The notes under the pieces were generated by a model that worked only from the letters and a program-made list of their open reading frames with translations, was not told where the DNA came from and searched no databases. Shown here piece after piece: positions 59,531-64,000 of a DNA stretch of 64,000 nt. This stretch comes from Polynucleobacter sp. AP-Melu-500A-A1 (GTDB taxonomy: Bacteria > Pseudomonadota > Gammaproteobacteria > Burkholderiales > Burkholderiaceae), in the NCBI RefSeq assembly GCF_018882125.1, contig NZ_JACVOZ010000005.1, positions 1-64,000 of the forward strand, written 5' to 3'. Each line of letters begins with the position of its first letter. Positions within the stretch are counted from its first letter, which is position 1. Made by a program: the position numbers and the translations under genes.

Positions 59531-60532
59531 ATGCAAACTGAACCCTACATTCAGCCTATGCAATCACCAGAGCCTTTTCCAACCATTTGTATTGTTGGCC
59601 CCACTGGTGCAGGCAAAACACATTTAGCGATGGCTTTGGCCGAGCATGCGAAATCTATTGGTCTTTGTATTGAGCTCATTAGTATGGATTCCGCACTCGT
59701 CTATCGTGGCTTAGATATAGGCAGTGCTAAACCCACTAAAGCAGAACAAGCAGCGGTTGTGCATCACCTCATCGATATTCTTGATCCTACCGAAGTCTAT
59801 TCTGCTGCACGCTTTGCTAAGGACGCTAAGCGACTCTGCGAAGAGATTCGCAGTAGAGGGCATATTCCTATAGTTGTTGGGGGGACCATGTTGTATTGGA
59901 GAGCGTGGGCTCATGGCCTATCTACCCTTCCTCCAGCAAATCCTGAGATTCGCGTTCGACTGGAAGAACAAGCGAAAACGATTGGTTGGCCTGCAATGCA
60001 TCAGCAACTCTCACAAGTAGACCCCGTCACTGCCGCACGCTTGATGCCGAATGATTCACAACGTGTTCAACGCGCGCTCGAGGTATTTGAAATTACCGGC
60101 AAACCCATGTCAGCCTTATTGGCCGAATCGCCCAGTGAAGATGGTCGAGAAGGCTCTGTAATTCCACCATGGATCAACTTAGTTTCTCTTGAACCAAGAG
60201 ATCGTGCACGCTTACATCTCAATCTCGAAAAACGGTTTGATGAAATGCTCTCGGGAGGGCTACTTGAAGAAGTAGAAGCTTTGCGAAAAAATACTGCCTT
60301 GCATGCTGACTTACCTGCTATCCGCTCAGTAGGCTATCGCCAAGTTTGGGAATACCTTGATGGGGAAATCGATTGGGCGCAAATGCGTTACAAAGCCTTG
60401 GCTGCCACTCGACAACTTGGAAAACGCCAGCTGACATGGCTACGTGCAATTGCAGGAAGAAATACTTTTGACCCCTTCAATCCAAATGAATTGAGGGCGG
60501 CCTTAGATTACTGCAAGGTAAATTTAAAGTAA
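59531..60532 (+). CDS. miaA: tRNA dimethylallyltransferase
   Basis: MiaA adds the isopentenyl group to A37 of UNN-reading tRNAs. The P-loop is VGPTGAGKTHLAMALAEH, followed by SMDSALVYRGLDIGSAKP, RLMPNDSQRVQRALEV and the catalytic end block SVGYRQVWEYL. ATG 59531 gives 333 residues; ATG 59558 (324 residues) is possible. It meets purM tail to tail with seven bases between them. Confidence 0.96.
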   Translation: MQTEPYIQPMQSPEPFPTICIVGPTGAGKTHLAMALAEHAKSIGLCIELISMDSALVYRGLDIGSAKPTKAEQAAVVHHLIDILDPTEVYSAARFAKDAKRLCEEIRSRGHIPIVVGGTMLYWRAWAHGLSTLPPANPEIRVRLEEQAKTIGWPAMHQQLSQVDPVTAARLMPNDSQRVQRALEVFEITGKPMSALLAESPSEDGREGSVIPPWINLVSLEPRDRARLHLNLEKRFDEMLSGGLLEEVEALRKNTALHADLPAIRSVGYRQVWEYLDGEIDWAQMRYKALAATRQLGKRQLTWLRAIAGRNTFDPFNPNELRAALDYCKVNLK

Positions 60533-60539
60533 GTTTGCT

Positions 60540-61592
60540 TTAAACGACGATGGTTTGAGGTGCATCCTTTGGGCGCTCCACTACTTCACCCACTGCCCAT
60601 GCTTTTAAGCCTTGCGTAGTCAATGATTGAATTGCGGTATCGGCTTGATCAGGCGACACAATGACTACCATCCCAATGCCGCAGTTAAATACGCGAAACA
60701 TCTCTGCATCCGCAACGCCACCCTTCATTTGCAACCAACGAAAGAGTTCCGGCATTTGCCAGCTGTCACGGTGCAATATGGCTTGAACATTTTCCGGTAA
60801 AACACGGGGAACGTTATCTACCAAACCACCACCAGTGATGTGCGCCATACCCTTGACATCCATTTCTGAAATCAGTTTTAAGAGTGGCTTCACATAAATT
60901 TCAGTTGGCGCCATCACCACATCGCCAAGAGGACGACCACCTAAGTCATCGCTTGGTTTTGCGCCGGCGCGTTCAATAATTTTTCGTACTAAAGAGTAGC
61001 CATTGGAATGTGCGCCACTTGAACCAATCGCTAAAACAGTATCGCCCGGAACAATGCGAGCGCCAGTAATGATCTTGGATTTCTCAACCGCACCCACTGC
61101 AAAACCCGCCAAGTCATATTCCCCAGGGGGGTACATGCCAGGCATTTCAGCAGTTTCACCACCGATCAATGCACAACCTGCTAATTCACAACCTTTTGCA
61201 ATGCCACCCACAACCGTGGCTGCAGTATCTACTGTTAATTTTCCGCAAGCAAAGTAGTCCAAGAAAAAGAGCGGTTCAGCACCCTGGACCAAAATATCAT
61301 TCACACTCATTGCGACCAAGTCTTGGCCGATAGTGTCATGACGATTCCATTCAAACGCCAGGCGAAGTTTCGTACCTACCCCGTCAGTTCCAGCCACCAA
61401 TACCGGCTCCTGATAGCGCTTAGGAACCTCAAAAAGTGCTCCAAAGCCACCAATACCGGCTAAAACACCTTCCCGCATGGTTTTCTTAGCCAATGGCTTA
61501 ATGCGATCTACCAAGTCATCCCCAGCGTCGATATCGACACCAGCGTCACGGTAGGAAAGGCCTTTTGATGGAGAATTGCTAGAAGAAGTCAT
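60540..61592 (-). CDS. purM: Phosphoribosylformylglycinamidine cyclo-ligase
   Basis: PurM makes AIR in purine synthesis. The 350-residue protein has [45 protein letters not shown] and [17 protein letters not shown], all standard. It is divergent from the AI-2E family gene; the purM-permease-hda order is typical of Burkholderiaceae. Confidence 0.97.
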   Translation of the reverse strand: MTSSSNSPSKGLSYRDAGVDIDAGDDLVDRIKPLAKKTMREGVLAGIGGFGALFEVPKRYQEPVLVAGTDGVGTKLRLAFEWNRHDTIGQDLVAMSVNDILVQGAEPLFFLDYFACGKLTVDTAATVVGGIAKGCELAGCALIGGETAEMPGMYPPGEYDLAGFAVGAVEKSKIITGARIVPGDTVLAIGSSGAHSNGYSLVRKIIERAGAKPSDDLGGRPLGDVVMAPTEIYVKPLLKLISEMDVKGMAHITGGGLVDNVPRVLPENVQAILHRDSWQMPELFRWLQMKGGVADAEMFRVFNCGIGMVVIVSPDQADTAIQSLTTQGLKAWAVGEVVERPKDAPQTIVV

Positions 61593-61664
61593 ATTTGAGT
61601 CGGAATATTAGTAAAAGATGCTACTGGGTCAGTAGAATCATTGAATTCTAGAGGATTACAAGCA

Positions 61665-62654
61665 ATGGCTGAAATTTTTACCCCTTTTCTCGCAGCATTC
61701 ATTCTGGCGTATGCCTTACGCCCAGTTTGCCTGTGGTTTGAGAGACATCGTGTGCCCCGTGCTTTAGCCGCCCTGCTGACCATGTTGATTGGTCTCGGAC
61801 TCCTTTTTTCTATTTTGAGCCTTTTTGTCAATTTACTAAAAGATGAAATTCCGCTGATCAAAACGCAACTTCCAGAATGGATTGCCAATACGCAGTCTTG
61901 GCTAAGCCCAAAACTCGAAGAATGGCACATGAATATTGATTGGGCTCATCTGAAGGCAAATGCCACTAAAAAAGTGACGGAGCACATTAGCGATAACGCT
62001 GATGCTCTCATGAACACAACTATTGAGACAGTTCTGGTCTCAGGTAGCTCTGTGATTGCCGGTTTTGTAAACGCAGTCCTAATTCTGTTTGTGATGTTTT
62101 ATTTACTTATTGATTGGAACCAATTTTTCAATCTCATTAAAAAAATCATTCCGCCGCGTGCACAAGCAACCGTTTATCGCCTCACAGTCCAAACTAACGA
62201 ACTGCTATCCCAATACTTACGCGGCATGTTGATCGTCATATCAATCATGGCTATTTTTTATAGTGTAGGACTAAGTTTCGTTGGAATTAAAGGTGGTGTT
62301 GCGGTTGGAGTCTTTACTGCATTAATGGTTGCCATTCCCTATGTGGGGATCACACTTGGAGTAACCCTTGGGCTATTATCAGCACTGCTTCAATTTGGGC
62401 CAAGCCCTGAAATCATTGGTGTTGCCGCTGTTTTTGGTGCGGGACAATTTTTAGAGGGCTTCTTCTTAACCCCCCGTTTGGTAGGTGAGCGCATTGGCTT
62501 ACATCCCGTTGGTGTGCTATTTGCTTTGCTATTTTTCGGTAAGTTATTTGGATTCTTTGGGGTATTGCTAGCACTGCCAATCAGCGCCGTTAGTATGGTT
62601 TTGGTTCAATATGCCTGGTCTCTTTATATACAAAGCTCTTGGTATCAAAAGTAG
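61665..62654 (+). CDS. AI-2E family (PerM-like) membrane transporter, short N-terminus
   Basis: The 329-residue membrane protein has the family's paired hydrophobic segments and GGVAVGVFTALMVAIPYVG and PRLVGERIGLHPVGVLFALL blocks. Relatives are transporters or exporters (AI-2, sodium/proton) with mixed substrates. ATG 61665 follows AGAGGA; TTG 61641 is an alternative. A stop at 61596-61598 blocks a longer frame. The protein therefore begins in what is normally the end of the first membrane segment (EIFTPFLAAFILAYALRP). Confidence 0.88.
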   Translation: MAEIFTPFLAAFILAYALRPVCLWFERHRVPRALAALLTMLIGLGLLFSILSLFVNLLKDEIPLIKTQLPEWIANTQSWLSPKLEEWHMNIDWAHLKANATKKVTEHISDNADALMNTTIETVLVSGSSVIAGFVNAVLILFVMFYLLIDWNQFFNLIKKIIPPRAQATVYRLTVQTNELLSQYLRGMLIVISIMAIFYSVGLSFVGIKGGVAVGVFTALMVAIPYVGITLGVTLGLLSALLQFGPSPEIIGVAAVFGAGQFLEGFFLTPRLVGERIGLHPVGVLFALLFFGKLFGFFGVLLALPISAVSMVLVQYAWSLYIQSSWYQK

Positions 62655-62666
62655 ATTTGCGCAGTA

Positions 62667-63422
62667 ATGAATAAGACCTCACTGCCAAAACAATTTGCTC
62701 TAGACCTCAGTCATACTCCCAAAGCAAGTCTAGAAAATTACTTACCCGGAAAAGATCTGGCATTGATCTCTACCCTTCAGGATTTGAGCAAGTCCTGGCA
62801 ACTGCAACCTAGTAAGACCCTTAGTAACCCTCTAAATCAACGCTGGATTTATTGGTGGGGCCCAGAAGGATCTGGAAGGTCGCACTTATTAGAAGCGGTA
62901 GGAAATGCTGCTGCCCAGGCTGGCATTGCACATTTTTCTTTACGGCCTCAAGAGCCTACATCTTGGGTGCGGTTAGAAGAAAAATTAACTTCCTTAGTAT
63001 CCAGCGATACGCCATCGGTGATTACGGTAGACGATGTCGATGTCCTCGATGATCGCTTGGTCGGGGCACTCTTTCGTATCCTCAACGCAGTGCAGGCAGG
63101 TAAGGCTATCCATATTTTCATGGCAGGTAAAGCTGCACCTGCAGCCCTAGAGCTCAGAGAGGACTTGCGTACCCGTCTGGCCTGGGGTTTGGTATTTCAG
63201 ACAGATCTTTTGGATGATGATGCGAAAATACAAGCATTGGAACAAGCTGCACAGGCGCGTGGTCTAGTACTATCGCCTGATGTTTTACCTTGGCTACTAA
63301 GTCGCTTCTATCGTGATATGCCGAATTTGATGGCTCTGATAGCTGCTTTGGATGCTTATTCACTTGAAACAAAACGTGCTGTAACCTTGCCCCTAGTGCG
63401 CGAGCTCTTGCAGCCAAAATAA
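62667..63422 (+). CDS. hda: DnaA regulatory inactivator Hda
   Basis: Hda, bound to the sliding clamp, makes DnaA hydrolyse ATP after initiation. The 251-residue AAA+ protein has the clamp-binding motif QFALDL at residues 9-14, a Walker A of the form WGPEGSGRSHLLEA (Arg in place of Lys, as in other Hda proteins) and a Walker B-like VITVDDVDVL. It starts 12 bases after the AI-2E gene. Confidence 0.92.
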   Translation: MNKTSLPKQFALDLSHTPKASLENYLPGKDLALISTLQDLSKSWQLQPSKTLSNPLNQRWIYWWGPEGSGRSHLLEAVGNAAAQAGIAHFSLRPQEPTSWVRLEEKLTSLVSSDTPSVITVDDVDVLDDRLVGALFRILNAVQAGKAIHIFMAGKAAPAALELREDLRTRLAWGLVFQTDLLDDDAKIQALEQAAQARGLVLSPDVLPWLLSRFYRDMPNLMALIAALDAYSLETKRAVTLPLVRELLQPK

Positions 63423-63441
63423 TTTACTAAAGATTTCATTC

Positions 63442-64000
63442 GTGACCCAATTAGCCTTATTTGATTTAGACCACACTCTTTTACCCTGCGATAGCGATTA
63501 CGAATGGGGTCAATTCCTAGCGCGCATTGGTGTGGTGGATAGAGAGTATTACGAAAAACAAAATGAGCGCTTCTATCAGGACTACAAAGACGGCAAACTC
63601 AATATTCAAGAATTCCTACGCTTCGCTTTAAAGCCATTATCAGAACATTCACGCGAGCAACTAAAGGAATGGCACGATGCCTTTATGAAAGAAGTCATCA
63701 ATGGGCAATTACGTCAGCAAGCGATTGATTTAGTGAAGCGTCATCAAGATGCCGGAGACTTATGTTGTGTCATTACTGCCACCAATAGTTTTGTCACGCG
63801 CCCCATTGTGGAAAGTTTTGGAATTGAACATCTGATTGCCACTGAGCCTGCTACCACTACAAATCACCCGCTAGCCAGCTTCACTGGAGAGGTGCAAGGT
63901 ATCCCCAATTTTCGTGAGGGAAAAATTACGAATTTGTATGACTGGCTAGCTGAAAGAAAACTTGCACTAGATACTTTACCTCGTAGTTATTTCTATTCAG
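63442..64000 (+). CDS. HAD-superfamily (class IB) phosphatase, cut by the window edge
   Basis: From GTG 63442 the frame stays open to the window end (186 codons). The HAD nucleophile motif is ALFDLDHTLLPCDSDYEWG, and motif II is the Thr in CVITATNSFVTRP. It resembles SerB/CicA-type small-molecule phosphatases that follow hda in Burkholderiaceae. The C-terminal motif III/IV region is missing. Confidence 0.9.
   Translation, partial: MTQLALFDLDHTLLPCDSDYEWGQFLARIGVVDREYYEKQNERFYQDYKDGKLNIQEFLRFALKPLSEHSREQLKEWHDAFMKEVINGQLRQQAIDLVKRHQDAGDLCCVITATNSFVTRPIVESFGIEHLIATEPATTTNHPLASFTGEVQGIPNFREGKITNLYDWLAERKLALDTLPRSYFYS

Overview
The window looks like a chromosome segment of a free-living betaproteobacterium of the Burkholderiaceae, most likely Polynucleobacter. 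This rests on gene order and family content: rpsU-yqeY-dnaG-rpoD, xseB-ispA-dxs-folE2, polA next to an APH-type thrB, purN-rsmB, ribF-ileS-lspA-coaBC-dut, clpS-clpA beside a cold-shock gene, and purM-AI-2E permease-hda-HAD phosphatase. The genes are tightly packed, many overlap by 4-8 bases, and base composition looks moderate (judged by eye). I see no insertion sequence, CRISPR array, rRNA or prophage.

The left 0.7 kb is the one accessory-looking area. It holds a tRNA-Ile2(CAU) gene on the minus strand whose anticodon loop is interrupted by a 223-nt group I intron of the Azoarcus type. It also holds a second, broken copy of the tRNA 5' half just past rpoD. Between the two lies a short AT-rich stretch with four copies of an 8-bp motif in both orientations. 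This looks like the scar of an integration or duplication at a tRNA gene.

From 0.7 to 20 kb are the macromolecular-synthesis operon, tsaD, an isoprenoid/folate operon, an orphan Rieske oxygenase, a mercaptopyruvate sulfurtransferase, the polA-hydrolase-ZIP operon and thrB. RpoD carries an N-terminal Lys/Ala/Pro repeat tail of about 145 residues. From 20 to 35 kb come uvrD and valS (divergent), galU, tusA-like, alaS, tctBA, glnS, an SDR protein and a ferredoxin-flavin reductase. From 35 to 49 kb come argD, ispH-fkpB, radC, rpmB-rpmG, a desaturase, purN-rsmB and the ribF-to-dut run. From 49 to 64 kb come a small Hc1-like histone, clpSA, csp, arginine genes, rpsT, murJ, dedA, miaA, purM and hda. 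The right edge cuts a HAD phosphatase.

Most of the window is housekeeping: translation (four aminoacyl-tRNA synthetases, four ribosomal proteins, tRNA modification), replication and repair, nucleotide, arginine, isoprenoid and cofactor synthesis. The items most worth a second look are the intron-bearing tRNA with its broken neighbour, the repeat tail of RpoD, the palindrome over the alaS promoter, and a recurring pattern of -10-like hexamers only 5-9 nt before start codons that lack a ribosome binding site, which suggests leaderless mRNAs.
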